The notes beneath the pieces were generated by a model. It made no database searches. It was not told the origin of the DNA and worked only from the letters and a program-made list of their open reading frames with translations. The translations under genes and the position numbers were made by a program. A stretch of DNA of 64,000 nt from NCBI RefSeq assembly GCF_032393985.1, contig NZ_CP135918.1, positions 6,573,724 through 6,637,723 on the forward strand. The letters run 5' to 3'. The stretch is from Fischerella sp. JS2 (GTDB taxonomy: Bacteria > Cyanobacteriota > Cyanobacteriia > Cyanobacteriales > Nostocaceae). Positions 17,639-26,426 of the stretch are shown here, piece after piece (the first letter of the stretch is position 1; each line of letters begins with the position of its first letter).

Positions 17639-20271
17639 AGCTGATAGATGATGAGTCTTCACATACAAGGGTGCTAGCTTCTCTACCTTGGACACAAGCA
17701 CCACTATGTTGGTTAACTCCACAACAGCAAACTCTATTGAAAAAACGGGCAGAAACTCTACGCTTCGGTTTAGGAGAAAAAATCTGGCCAAAAGATGGAG
17801 TGGGTTATCAGTTTTTGATTGCGACTGGTAAAGTCCGTTTGCGCGAAGAAGGAGTTGGTAAACCCCTAGCAACTTTAGCTGCGGATGATTGGTTTGGTAG
17901 TTTGCAGGAACTACCCCTCGAATGCAAAGCTGTAGCTGCTAGTAAAGATGTAGTAGTGGTACGTTGGCCTGTGACAGTATGGGCAGAAATTTCCACACCA
18001 CAGATTGAGGAGTTTTGGCGAGGGAGGCAAGCAGAGAAGGGGGACAAGGAGGACAAGGGGGACTCCTTACACTCCCCCCACTCCACCCTTACCTTAAGCC
18101 GCTACGCGTCTACACACTCCCCCCACTCCCCTACTTCCACCCACCCCACTTACCCGTTTGTTGCTAGCCGCAACACTGCTGCTGCTTGCTTGACAATGGT
18201 GGCACAACAATTAGATCAACCTGTGAAGTTGGAATGGGTACAACGACAAGTCAGAGGACAGCAGCCGAAACATGTTGTAGAAGCAGCAGAAAAGTTAGGC
18301 TTTGTGCTGCGACGGTTACAGGTGAGTTGGTTTGATTTGCAGCAGTTGTCATTTCCAGCTTTGTTGCAGTGGGGTGCATCCCCAGAAGCTGAGGGTAACT
18401 GGGTTGTAGTTTATGCTGTCAGGGGCGATCGCTTACTCATTGCCAATCCCCTCAATGGCGATCGCACTTGTGAAGTTTTGCCGCAGTCTTTGGTGGAAGA
18501 ACATTGGAATGGGCAACTGTGGCAAGTAGAGTTAATCCAAAAGCAGGAAAAATTCAACCTCAATTGGTTTTTACCAGCAGTATGGCAGTACCGAGGACTG
18601 TTAGGGGAAGTGTTGCTGGCGTCGTTGACGTTACAGATGTTGGGGTTAGCAACGCCACTGATTACCCAAGTCGTGATCGATAAAGTCATGGTGCAAGAGA
18701 GTTTGGCAACTCTTGATGTCATGGCACTTGCCTTATTATTAGTGGCAATTTTTGAGGCAGTACTTGGTATTTTGCGGCTATTTGTCTTTACCCATACCGC
18801 CCGACGCTTGGATTTAAGTTTGTCCGCCCAGCTATTTCGCCATTTGATGCGCTTACCTTTGGCTTATTTTGAATCACGCCGGGTAGGAGACACAGTTGCG
18901 CGGGTGCAAGAACTGGAACAAATTCGCCAGTTCCTCACAGGTACGGCGTTGACTGTGGTTTTAGATAGTGTGTTTGCTGTCGTGTACCTGGTATTGATGT
19001 TTTACTACAGCATTCCTCTCACCTTCACGGCGTTGGCTGTGCTGCCTTTATTTGCCATCCTCACACTTGTAGCTACACCAATTCTCCGCAACTGGCTGAA
19101 TGAAACCTTTAATCGCAGTGCTGATAGCCAGTCATTTTTGGTAGAGACGGTGACAGGAATTCATTCAGTGAAAGCCCATGCCGCCGAAGCAGTAGCACGC
19201 GATCGCTGGGAAGGTTTATTTGCCCGTTTTATCCGCACAGGCTTCAAAGCTTCCACTACCTCTAACATCAGCAGCAATATCGGTGATTTCCTCACCAATT
19301 TCTCTAGCTTACTCATTCTCTGGTTTGGTGCTAAGTTAGTCATTGACAATAAACTGACTGTTGGTCAACTTGTTGCTTTTCAAATGCTTTCTGGTAGAGT
19401 TACCGGGCCATTACTGCGATTAGTGCAACTATGGCAAAATCTGCAACAAGTTCTCCTTTCCGTAGACAGGATTGGCGATATTCTCAACGTCGCCCCAGAA
19501 GCAGAACCAGGCACAGGTTTAGTTTTGCCACCCCTCAAAGGGCAAGTTGCTTTTGATCAAGTCTTCTTCCGCTACCGCCAAAATACTGAACCCGTACTGC
19601 GAGGTATTTCTTTTAACGTGCAGCCAGGGCAATTTGTCGGTATTGTCGGACGTAGTGGTTCTGGTAAAAGTACCCTTTCTAAGCTTCTGCAACGCCTCTA
19701 TCAAATTGAATCAGGACGCATCCTGATTGATGGTTTTGATATTAAAAGTGCTGATTTAACTTCCTTGCGTCAACAAATTAGTGTTGTTCTCCAAGAAGAC
19801 TTTTTATTCAACGGTTCAATTTTGGAGAATATTACCCTTGGTAATCCGGAGATTAGCGCTGAACAAGTAGTAGAAGCTGCTAGACTTGCTGTTGCCCACG
19901 ACTTTATTAGTGAATTACCCCACGGTTACGAAACCAACGTCGGCGAAAGGGGTACAGCTTTATCTGGTGGACAACGACAGCGTATTGCCTTAGCGCGGTT
20001 GTTCCTCTCCCAAGCGCCGATTTTGATTTTAGATGAAGCTACCAGCGCCCTAGATAGTGAAACCGAACAGCAAGTACTACAAAACTTGCAAAAAGTTTCT
20101 CAAGGACGGACTGTATTTTTAATTGCTCACCGCTTTGCACCTTTAAAACGTGCTGATCTAATTTTGGTGTTAGAAAAAGGAGTTCTCGTCGAACGCGGTA
20201 CACATACAGACTTGTTACAGCAAAAGGGTTTATATTGGTCGCTGTATCAACGACAGCAGTTTAATATTTAA
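17587..20271 (+). CDS. Type I secretion-like ABC exporter with degenerate C39 domain
   Basis: The 894-residue protein has five parts. Residues 1 to about 140 resemble a cyclic-nucleotide-binding domain. About 143-192 is a low-complexity Ser/Pro/His insert. About 193-310 is a C39 peptidase-like domain. About 335-600 carries six membrane helices. About 620-894 is the ATPase, with Walker A GRSGSGKST near 690, signature LSGGQRQR, Walker B ILILDEATSALD and the H-loop AHR. In the C39 part the active Cys is Thr (NTAAACLTMV where DCGxACL is usual), His is Asn (GNWVVVY) and Asp is Asn (IANPLNG), so it should bind but not cut its substrate, like the HlyB domain. No HlyD-type adaptor gene follows. Confidence 0.9.
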   Translation: MASRENSEANGKTASELKLIDDESSHTRVLASLPWTQAPLCWLTPQQQTLLKKRAETLRFGLGEKIWPKDGVGYQFLIATGKVRLREEGVGKPLATLAADDWFGSLQELPLECKAVAASKDVVVVRWPVTVWAEISTPQIEEFWRGRQAEKGDKEDKGDSLHSPHSTLTLSRYASTHSPHSPTSTHPTYPFVASRNTAAACLTMVAQQLDQPVKLEWVQRQVRGQQPKHVVEAAEKLGFVLRRLQVSWFDLQQLSFPALLQWGASPEAEGNWVVVYAVRGDRLLIANPLNGDRTCEVLPQSLVEEHWNGQLWQVELIQKQEKFNLNWFLPAVWQYRGLLGEVLLASLTLQMLGLATPLITQVVIDKVMVQESLATLDVMALALLLVAIFEAVLGILRLFVFTHTARRLDLSLSAQLFRHLMRLPLAYFESRRVGDTVARVQELEQIRQFLTGTALTVVLDSVFAVVYLVLMFYYSIPLTFTALAVLPLFAILTLVATPILRNWLNETFNRSADSQSFLVETVTGIHSVKAHAAEAVARDRWEGLFARFIRTGFKASTTSNISSNIGDFLTNFSSLLILWFGAKLVIDNKLTVGQLVAFQMLSGRVTGPLLRLVQLWQNLQQVLLSVDRIGDILNVAPEAEPGTGLVLPPLKGQVAFDQVFFRYRQNTEPVLRGISFNVQPGQFVGIVGRSGSGKSTLSKLLQRLYQIESGRILIDGFDIKSADLTSLRQQISVVLQEDFLFNGSILENITLGNPEISAEQVVEAARLAVAHDFISELPHGYETNVGERGTALSGGQRQRIALARLFLSQAPILILDEATSALDSETEQQVLQNLQKVSQGRTVFLIAHRFAPLKRADLILVLEKGVLVERGTHTDLLQQKGLYWSLYQRQQFNI
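18013..18165 (+). repeat. In-frame repeat-derived insert within the ABC exporter
   Basis: Tandem GGGGACAAGGAGGACAAGG is followed by ACTCCCCCCACTCC tracts and the dispersed motif GCCGCTACGCGTCTACAC. All of it is read in frame as low-complexity protein between the cNMP-like and C39-like domains. The same tracts occur in intergenic gaps (13331, 34081), so this looks like intergenic repeat DNA captured in a coding linker. Confidence 0.7.
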
Positions 20272-20369
20272 CTTCTCGTCCATATCTTGCATCACGCCCC
20301 AAACTAAAAGTTTTAAGCTCAAAGCTTAAACCCGTTAAAATTTATATTTTGCAAGAGTTGCAACAAACA

Positions 20370-20441
20370 GGAGGCTGAGCCTCCAAACTCTTGTTACCAG
20401 GTTGAACCTGGTAACAAGAACAAGAGCCTCTGGCTCTTGTT
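20370..20441 (+). terminator. Three consecutive perfect hairpins after the exporter gene
   Basis: GGAGGCTGAGCCTCC (20370-20384), GTTACCAG-GTTGAAC-CTGGTAAC (20393-20415) and AACAAGAGCC-TCT-GGCTCTTGTT (20419-20441) follow one another with almost no spacing, about 100 bp after the exporter stop. The cluster could end transcription or stabilise the 3' end. The hairpins belong to palindromic repeats common in Nostocales. Confidence 0.6.
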
Positions 20442-20450
20442 AAGAATGGT

Positions 20451-20650
20451 GCAAGACTCCCACGGGCAATAGCCTATAACGAGGAAACACGGATTATAGT
20501 ACCAATTCTTAAAAAGGAAGCAAGACCCTCACGGGCAATTATGCCCACAAGAGGAAATGGAAATTTGATTCCTCCTACACCCTTACATCCCCACACCCAT
20601 TTGCAAAACAGTTAATCAGGGGAAAATCCCACAACGAGGGCATGAAAATA
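20451..20650 (+). repeat. Cluster of three hairpin-plus-GAGG repeats
   Basis: Three related units lie at 20451-20492, 20520-20565 and 20611-20650. The first two share GCAAGACnCnCACGGGCAAT, a GC-rich palindrome and AnAAnGAGGAAA; the third has GGGGAAAATCCCACAACGAGGGCATG. Each places a small hairpin before a purine-rich GAGG and, in most copies, an ATG. Two more copies lie at 46309-46345 and 46457-46490. I do not know this element. Confidence 0.6.
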
Positions 20651-20940
20651 TTCATCATAGCCAACAGTTTAGCTACTTTAGCACTTGTCGGTTTCTAAAA
20701 CATGACTTTAATTTACATTAAGCGTAAAATATCAATGGATTTTTTTATTAATCTCGTCTAATCTGTATTTATTGATAGTTTTTGCTACTTCTGATTATCC
20801 AATTTGTATCGGTAATTACTTAAAAAATTAACAGGGGTTTTATACCTTAGACGTATGGAAAGCAAGCCTACAAAACAGTAATTTCTTAAAGAGAACAACA
20901 TTAACATCACAAGCTAAAAGCTTTTCTTGGTTCCGATGAG

Positions 20941-21056
20941 AAAAACCAGCCTGCCTTTTTAGGGTGCAACTAGTGAATGAGAGACTTTAGAATTTCTCGT
21001 TGAGGCAATGACACCTTTATTAGAGTATCCCTAAAAGAGGCTGGTCTTCCGTTTCT
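20941..21056. other. Long inverted repeat around an 65-base core, possible structured RNA
   Basis: ACCAGCCTGCCTTTTTAGGG near 20947 is complementary to CCCTAAAAGAGGCTGGT near 21031, giving a stem of about 17 bp with a small bulge around a core of about 65 bases. The rest of the 20272-21237 gap is AT-rich and non-coding apart from the repeats. The shape would fit a small RNA or a palindromic mobile remnant. No known class is recognised. Confidence 0.45.
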
Positions 21057-21237
21057 TCATGTATGAAGTACATGAACATAATTAAACATCAAAGATACTT
21101 CTAGTTTGTAGTAAATGCTACCCTTACAGAAGTTCCTATAGGTTGAAGCTTTGACTAGTTACTAGAAACTTTCGTTTATTTATGTTCATCTACTTACTTC
21201 TGAACACACCCAAAACATTTTAGGTAAATATTCAGTA

Positions 21238-21447
21238 ATGATGAACAAAAAATGGGCAACAAAGCGAATTACCTTGAACCTAGCATCAGGTGAAGCCGAA
21301 AAGCTTGAAAAATATTGCCAACAAACTGGAAGACCAGCAACAGACGTGATTCGGGAACTTATTCGAGGATTACCTATACAAATGCAAACTGACTTAAATC
21401 CAATTGAACAGAATTACTCCACTGCAATAGGGCAATTAAGAACATAA
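21238..21447 (+). CDS. Small ribbon-helix-helix (CopG-like) protein
   Basis: The 69-residue protein has the RHH pattern: a basic beta strand (KKWATKRITLNLAS), helix 1 (GEAEKLEKYCQQTG) and helix 2 (PATDVIRELIRGLP). This fold binds DNA as a dimer and is typical of CopG repressors and antitoxins. No toxin gene is adjacent; the gap downstream is repeat DNA. The second ATG, 3 bases later, is an equally good start. Function as a regulator is inferred from the fold only. Confidence 0.65.
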   Translation: MMNKKWATKRITLNLASGEAEKLEKYCQQTGRPATDVIRELIRGLPIQMQTDLNPIEQNYSTAIGQLRT

Positions 21448-21486
21448 TTGTTAATTTCTCATTTACCAATCAGAATTCACACAAGA

Positions 21487-21655
21487 ATCCTACCCGCGCT
21501 ACGCGCACCCTCCCCGCTAGCCTACGGTGTACACAGAAGTCGGAAAAACCGGATTCAAATTGACTCGAAAAGCCTAAAATCAAACCTCACCCCGTCCTCT
21601 TTGCAGGTTCAAAGAGGGGCTGGAGGTGAGGTTTTTCGGGGTTTGGGGTGATTCG
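21487..21655. repeat. Dispersed GC-rich palindromes
   Basis: The left part has CCCGCGCTACGCGCACC and CCCCGCTAGCCTACGG, fragments related to the repeat seen inside three coding regions. The right part is CCTCACCCCGTCCTCTTTGC facing GAGGGGCTGGAGGTGAGG, a hairpin of the same family as 25758-25821, 27687-27741 and 32486-32543. No gene is present between 21448 and 21736. Confidence 0.65.
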
Positions 21656-21736
21656 ATCATTTGTATGTACACGGTAACCTGACTAGCGGGGAAGGTTAGA
21701 GAGGGGTTGAAAGCGCTGTATCAATATATTTAATTA

Positions 21737-23062
21737 TTAATTATGGCTGTTAACTACTCTTGGTAACTCCACACGAAAAGTTGAACCCTCACCGAGTTTA
21801 CTTTCTACAGTGATGCTGCCTTGCATCAAGCGCACTAATTGATCTACAATTGCTAGTCCTAATCCAGTACCACTATGTTTACGAGTGAGACATTGGTTGA
21901 CTTGACGAAATTCTTGAAAGATGTTTTTTAAGTCGGCTTCGCTAATGCCTATGCCTGTATCTTTGACAAGCAACATCACTCGTTCTTGAATTTCTAATAC
22001 TTCCACATTTACTTTACCTATATCGGTAAATTTAATCGCATTAGAAAGCAGATTAACCAAAATTTGGCGGAGGCGATCGCTATCATTAACAACATTAGGA
22101 TTTTGCAGGTTAATATAAACATCTAAACCTAAATGTTTCTGCTGGGCTAAACAGTGCAGTTCTTCTACAGTTGTTGTTACCAATTCAGCTAAATTGAATT
22201 CTGTCAAATTCAACTCCAGCCGCCCAGCCTCTAGTTTGGAAAAATCTAGTATATCCTCGATCAGCGCTAGCAAGCGTCTAGCACTAGATACAATCCGTTC
22301 TACCATGTTTCTTGCTTGGGGAGGAAACTGATTGTATGGGTGGCGTAGCAATAGTTGGGAAAAGCCCAAGATCGCATTCATGGGGGTACGCAGTTCATGA
22401 GACATAACCGCCAAGAATTGGGATTTCAGCCTTGTAGCTTCTTGGAGTTGCAAATTTTCCAGCCTAATCGCCCGTAACTCTTCTTCTGCTTGTTTGCGGG
22501 CGGTAATATCCCGTACCAACCAACGCCAGCCCTTGGGATTACCTTCGCGATCCCACACTGTAGTTACACTGATAGCAGCATTAAATTTATCTCCTTCACG
22601 CGTATGCATTTGGATTTCCCAATCTTGGATTTGTTTGATCTGGTGCAAACGCATTAGCTGGGAACGAAAGGTACGACGCTGATTTTCTGGAATGAAGTTG
22701 ATAAGTAATTTGCCTTGGAGATATTTTTGTGATATTTTAAATAAGCCGGTAGCAGCGCGATTTGCTTCTAATATTTTGCCTTCGATGTTAGTCACCAAAT
22801 AGGCATCTGGCGCAAAATCAAATAGTTCTTTGTAGCGTTGGCGTTCTGTTTCCAACGAAAAGCGAATACTTGTTAATTCCTCGTTTTGTTGACGTAATTC
22901 TTCTTCTGCCACTCTTAGTTCTTCTAATGCTGTATTAAGTTCTTCAAGACAGTCGTGCAGAATTTCCGATGGCGGTAGTGGCGACATATTGGCATGATTT
23001 TGTAGTGCATCAGCACGTTGACGCACAGCATTTATTTGTTGGGTTAATTCGTAGGCGTTCAC
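21737..23062 (-). CDS. PAS-domain sensor histidine kinase
   Basis: The GTG start at 23062 is preferred because AGGAG stands 7 bases before it and the upstream in-frame TTG has no such site. The product has an N-terminal coiled coil (EELNTALEELRVAEEELRQQ), a PAS domain (YKELFDFAPDAYLVTNIEGK, through the PAC-like GWRWLVRDITARK), the HisKA H-box AVMSHELRTPMNAILG, and an HATPase with RQILVNLLSNAIKF, DTGIGI and GTGLGLAIV. It has no membrane segment and no receiver domain. It lies last in the CheB-CheB-CheR-kinase block and is probably fed by it. Its response regulator is not in the window. Confidence 0.9.
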   Translation of the reverse strand: MNAYELTQQINAVRQRADALQNHANMSPLPPSEILHDCLEELNTALEELRVAEEELRQQNEELTSIRFSLETERQRYKELFDFAPDAYLVTNIEGKILEANRAATGLFKISQKYLQGKLLINFIPENQRRTFRSQLMRLHQIKQIQDWEIQMHTREGDKFNAAISVTTVWDREGNPKGWRWLVRDITARKQAEEELRAIRLENLQLQEATRLKSQFLAVMSHELRTPMNAILGFSQLLLRHPYNQFPPQARNMVERIVSSARRLLALIEDILDFSKLEAGRLELNLTEFNLAELVTTTVEELHCLAQQKHLGLDVYINLQNPNVVNDSDRLRQILVNLLSNAIKFTDIGKVNVEVLEIQERVMLLVKDTGIGISEADLKNIFQEFRQVNQCLTRKHSGTGLGLAIVDQLVRLMQGSITVESKLGEGSTFRVELPRVVNSHN

Positions 23063-23762
23063 ACTGAAACTCCTATTGATTCTCGCTGGTTTTCTATATT
23101 TTGTAATCAAATTTTTTTAATCAAATTATGTAAAACTCTCAGAGTAATTAGCACTAACGAAGTAGTCAGGAAGACTCTGGAGTATTAAATTTATGTAGTG
23201 AAACTGATTGATTAACAGAGTCAGGAGAGAGGTAGGGGAGTTTTTTTGGCATATTAAATGAGATGGAATTTTAAAATATTTTGTTAAAAATCTTTGATTG
23301 AAAGTTTTTTAATTACCTATCTTGTACTAGTAAAATCATAGCTCCTGTCAAAGAAATTATTTCACAGAATTTGCCTTATGAGCAAAAACAGTATTGGGTT
23401 TTTGTTAACTATGTAACAAGATTTCAGCATGTTTTCAGTTAAAACATTGCAAGATTTTGAGCTAGAGCCATAAGCTCTAATTTTTGTCACTTTATTTAAC
23501 ATACTAAGTAGAGTTTAGGAAGTTAACACCCTCCGAGCGTTATAAATCCTGCAATATTTAATTGTCCACAAGTTTAAGCATTGATCCTAAACTTTTGTTA
23601 GGAAATAAATGCTATTTCAAAAAGCAGGGTCATCTATAAGTAGAATGCACACCTTTTAATTTATTAAGAGTGACAAATATATAGTATTTTTATATCTTCT
23701 CTGCGAGTGATAACATACAGCTTCTAAAGTATGAGTTTAGGAAGAGTAGAATACAATATCAG
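23063..23762. other. 700-bp AT-rich gap between kinase and CheR genes
   Basis: No frame here shows codon-like structure or similarity. Short frames occur, the longest after an ATG being only about a dozen codons. The region may hold the promoter of the kinase gene, but no clear -35/-10 pair can be picked. It separates the kinase from cheR, so the block is probably more than one transcript. Confidence 0.4.
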
Positions 23763-25628
23763 TTATTCACTCGTGTCAATTTCCTCCATTAACAAGATTA
23801 CTCCTTGAATATCGCGTGTGGTCGAGGCACGTAGAGGTGTACAGGAAACTTTGCATAAAATTGCCCGACCACGACGATTTGTGGCTTGTAATGTGACTTC
23901 TGGGTATGGCAACTCTCCTAGTAAACAGGCGCGGATTGGCTGACGCAGTTGTTCGACTGGCAAACCGATATCTAGATTCAGGAAGTGCCTACCTTTAACT
24001 TCATCAGGGCGGATGCCCCAGAGGTCTTCAGCACGGTAGTTCCAAATTTGGATGTGTAGGTCTTGGTTGAGAACGGTCACACCGCTATGCAAACCAGATA
24101 AAATCGATTCCAAAAAGGTGTTGACTTGGACAAGTTCATCACTACGTTGCCGCAGTTCGTCGTTGAGGGTGTGGAGTTCTTCGTTAGTAGACTGTAGTTC
24201 CTCGTTCATCGTCTCCAACTCTTCGTTGGTAGATTGGAGTTCTTCGTTGGTTGTTTCTAGTTCTTCGACGGTGGATTGGAGTTCTTCGTTTGTTGTCTCT
24301 AGTTCTTCGTTAGTAGATTGGAGTTCTTCATAAGCGGTTTCTAGTTCTTGGTTGGCGTGTACGAGTTCGTTTTGTAACTGTTTAAAGCGGGTAACGTCGG
24401 TGAAGACGATTTTTACACCTAAGAGTTCATCACCGTTGTTGTCTATCAGTGGTATGACGTGGACATCAAAAAATCTGGTTTCTTGTTCTGTAACTGACCA
24501 TTCAACATCTTTCAAAATCACAGCACGACGGTTAGTGCTAGCTTGCTCAATCCGCGATCGCAATTCTACTGGTCGGTAGGAAATTTCTAAATCCTGCAAC
24601 GGGCGACCTATATCCCTGGGATTGAGATTAAATAAACTCCGGGCTTGTTCGTTGGCTAGTACCAATGAATTGTGAACATCCACTATCACTTGGGCGATCG
24701 GATCGATCTCGAAGGCAGCTTGATGAATGCGAGTCATTGGGTCAACCATCTCAGGTCTGGATTGTTGGCTACTCAAATGAGTTATGTTCAACAATAGATC
24801 GCGACGATTGCCGTTTGGTACTTTTGTGAATATCCGCCGCCGCAAGTCAAGAGGTGTAAAGGAGTGATTACGAGTAAACAGCATTTCTGCTTTACCCAAA
24901 AATAGAAACCCGTGATCGTGCAAAGCAAAGTGAAAGCGATCCAAAATTTTCGCCTGGGTTTCAGAGTTGAAATACATGAGAGTATTACGACACACCAGCA
25001 GATCAATTCTGGAAATTGGTGCATCCTGCACTAAATCATGACGACCAAAAATTACACCGCGACGTAATTCTTTTTGTACAACATAGCGACCACCTACACG
25101 CTCAAAATACTTTTCCAGTAGTTTTGGAGAAATGGTTTGGATTTCTTTGGGGCTGTAGTTGGCATGACGGGCATATTCTAGCGCTTCCACATCTACATCA
25201 GTGGCAAACACTTTCACTCGTGCTGTGTACTGTTCCATACCCAGTGCTTCAGCCAACAACATAGCTAAGGTGTAAGTTTCTTCCCCGGAAGCACATCCCG
25301 CACTCCATACTCGGATCGGTTGGCTGGGGTGCTTGTTAGTAATTATTTGAGGAATAATATCACTTGCTACGTACTCCCAAGCTTCCGCATCTCGAAAAAA
25401 ACCCGTGACATTGATTAAAATCGTGTTAAACAAGTCAACAAACTCGTCTGGATGTACTTCCAAGTAGTCAAGATATTCGTTGTAACTTTCAACACCAATC
25501 ATTTGCATACGTCTTTTGATGCGGCGACTTAAGCTGGTGCGCTTGTAGCCCCTAAAATCAAAACCACGGTTGCGTTTGATGTATTCTAAAAGGTTTTCTA
25601 GTTCTGGGTTAGTATCCGTGGTACTCAT
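23763..25628 (-). CDS. cheR: CheR-type methyltransferase fused to coiled coil and PAS domains
   Basis: The ATG at 25628 (MSTTDTNPELENLLEYIKRN) is chosen over an upstream frame of 44 unconserved residues. The N-terminal all-helical CheR part is followed by the SAM-binding catalytic part: RVWSAGCASGEETYTLAMLL, VFATDVDVEALEYAR, RIDLLVCRNTLMYF. After it come a PAS domain, an extreme heptad repeat (EELQSTNEELETTNEELQS and so on, encoded by tandem DNA repeats near 24170-24350) and a second PAS domain (ILSGLHSGVTVLNQDLHIQI). Canonical CheR methylates chemoreceptor glutamates. No receptor is encoded here, so the target is unknown. Confidence 0.9.
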   Translation of the reverse strand: MSTTDTNPELENLLEYIKRNRGFDFRGYKRTSLSRRIKRRMQMIGVESYNEYLDYLEVHPDEFVDLFNTILINVTGFFRDAEAWEYVASDIIPQIITNKHPSQPIRVWSAGCASGEETYTLAMLLAEALGMEQYTARVKVFATDVDVEALEYARHANYSPKEIQTISPKLLEKYFERVGGRYVVQKELRRGVIFGRHDLVQDAPISRIDLLVCRNTLMYFNSETQAKILDRFHFALHDHGFLFLGKAEMLFTRNHSFTPLDLRRRIFTKVPNGNRRDLLLNITHLSSQQSRPEMVDPMTRIHQAAFEIDPIAQVIVDVHNSLVLANEQARSLFNLNPRDIGRPLQDLEISYRPVELRSRIEQASTNRRAVILKDVEWSVTEQETRFFDVHVIPLIDNNGDELLGVKIVFTDVTRFKQLQNELVHANQELETAYEELQSTNEELETTNEELQSTVEELETTNEELQSTNEELETMNEELQSTNEELHTLNDELRQRSDELVQVNTFLESILSGLHSGVTVLNQDLHIQIWNYRAEDLWGIRPDEVKGRHFLNLDIGLPVEQLRQPIRACLLGELPYPEVTLQATNRRGRAILCKVSCTPLRASTTRDIQGVILLMEEIDTSE

Positions 25629-25757
25629 TGCAGGGTAAAGAATAGGGAATTTTGAACAGGAATATAAAGAATGTGTAATTAATTTTGTAATGGTACCTAA
25701 AAAATAAAATTTTATAGTTACAGAACTGACGCCAGCTGTGAGCGAAAACCTTGAAGT

Positions 25758-25821
25758 CATCTCACCCCGTCAAGAGAGGACACCCCTCTGGTGAACTCGC
25801 AACAGAGGGGCAGGGGTGAGG
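25758..25821. repeat. CCTCACCCC palindromic repeat
   Basis: CTCACCCCGTCAAGAGAGG to GAGGGGCAGGGGTGAG forms an imperfect hairpin in the gap between cheB and cheR. It carries the GAACTCGCAACAGAGGGG motif seen again at 27950. It belongs to the CCTCACCCC family found in several gaps. Confidence 0.65.
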
Positions 25822-25856
25822 TTTTTTCACTGGGAATGCCCTCTGCCTTTCTTTAG

Positions 25857-26426
25857 TCACCTATTTGTTAATTCAATTAAAGTAGAAGCGATCGCATCTA
25901 AGGGTAAAACAAAATCAACAGTTCCAGTTTTAATTGCAGCTTCAGGCATCGCAAAAAAATCAGCAGTTGCTTTATCTTGGGCAATAACTACACCACCCAT
26001 ACTTTTAATTGCCTGTACTCCGGCGGCACCATCGCTATCCATTCCAGTTAAGACTACAGCGATCGCCTGTTCTTGAAAACTAGCTGCGGCAGACTGAAAC
26101 AGCACATCGCCTGCGGGGCGGACATTACAGACTTTTTTGTCTTGAGAAAGAGACAATGTTGCGTCGGTATTAACTAACAGATGTTGATCGGGAGGAGCAA
26201 TGTAAACTGTGCCTGGTTTTAACTTGTCACCTGCTTCTGCTTGTTTGACTACCAAAGGAGTGCGCTTACTCAGAATACTGGCTAGCATACTAGGATAGTG
26301 GGGATCTAGGTGCTGTACCACCGCGATCGGCGCAGGAAAGTCTGGTGGTAAGTTAGATAAAATTTCACTCAAAGCTTTGAGTCCACCAGCTGAGGCTACC
26401 ATTACTACTATGTAGCTATTCGTCAT
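25857..26426 (-). CDS. cheB: CheB-type methylesterase (intact, stand-alone)
   Basis: The ATG at 26426 gives MTNSYIVVMVASAGGLKAL. The CheB catalytic triad is visible: Ser in VASAGGL near residue 12, His in AVVQHLDPHYPSML and Asp in VVLTGMDSDGAAGVQAI. There is no N-terminal receiver domain, so it is not a classical phospho-regulated CheB. The start lies 11 bp inside the end of the upstream cheB-like frame, indicating translational coupling. It presumably removes the groups added by the neighbouring CheR, or deamidates. Confidence 0.88.
   Translation of the reverse strand: MTNSYIVVMVASAGGLKALSEILSNLPPDFPAPIAVVQHLDPHYPSMLASILSKRTPLVVKQAEAGDKLKPGTVYIAPPDQHLLVNTDATLSLSQDKKVCNVRPAGDVLFQSAAASFQEQAIAVVLTGMDSDGAAGVQAIKSMGGVVIAQDKATADFFAMPEAAIKTGTVDFVLPLDAIASTLIELTNR

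Noticed and set aside
20451-20650. CRISPR array in the cluster of related repeats
   Set aside because: The units are unequal in length and sequence, spacing is irregular, and no cas gene is present.
24052-24333. 93-residue Ser-rich frame opposite the CheR gene
   Set aside because: It is the antisense reading of the EELQSTNEELET coiled-coil repeats, with no support of its own.
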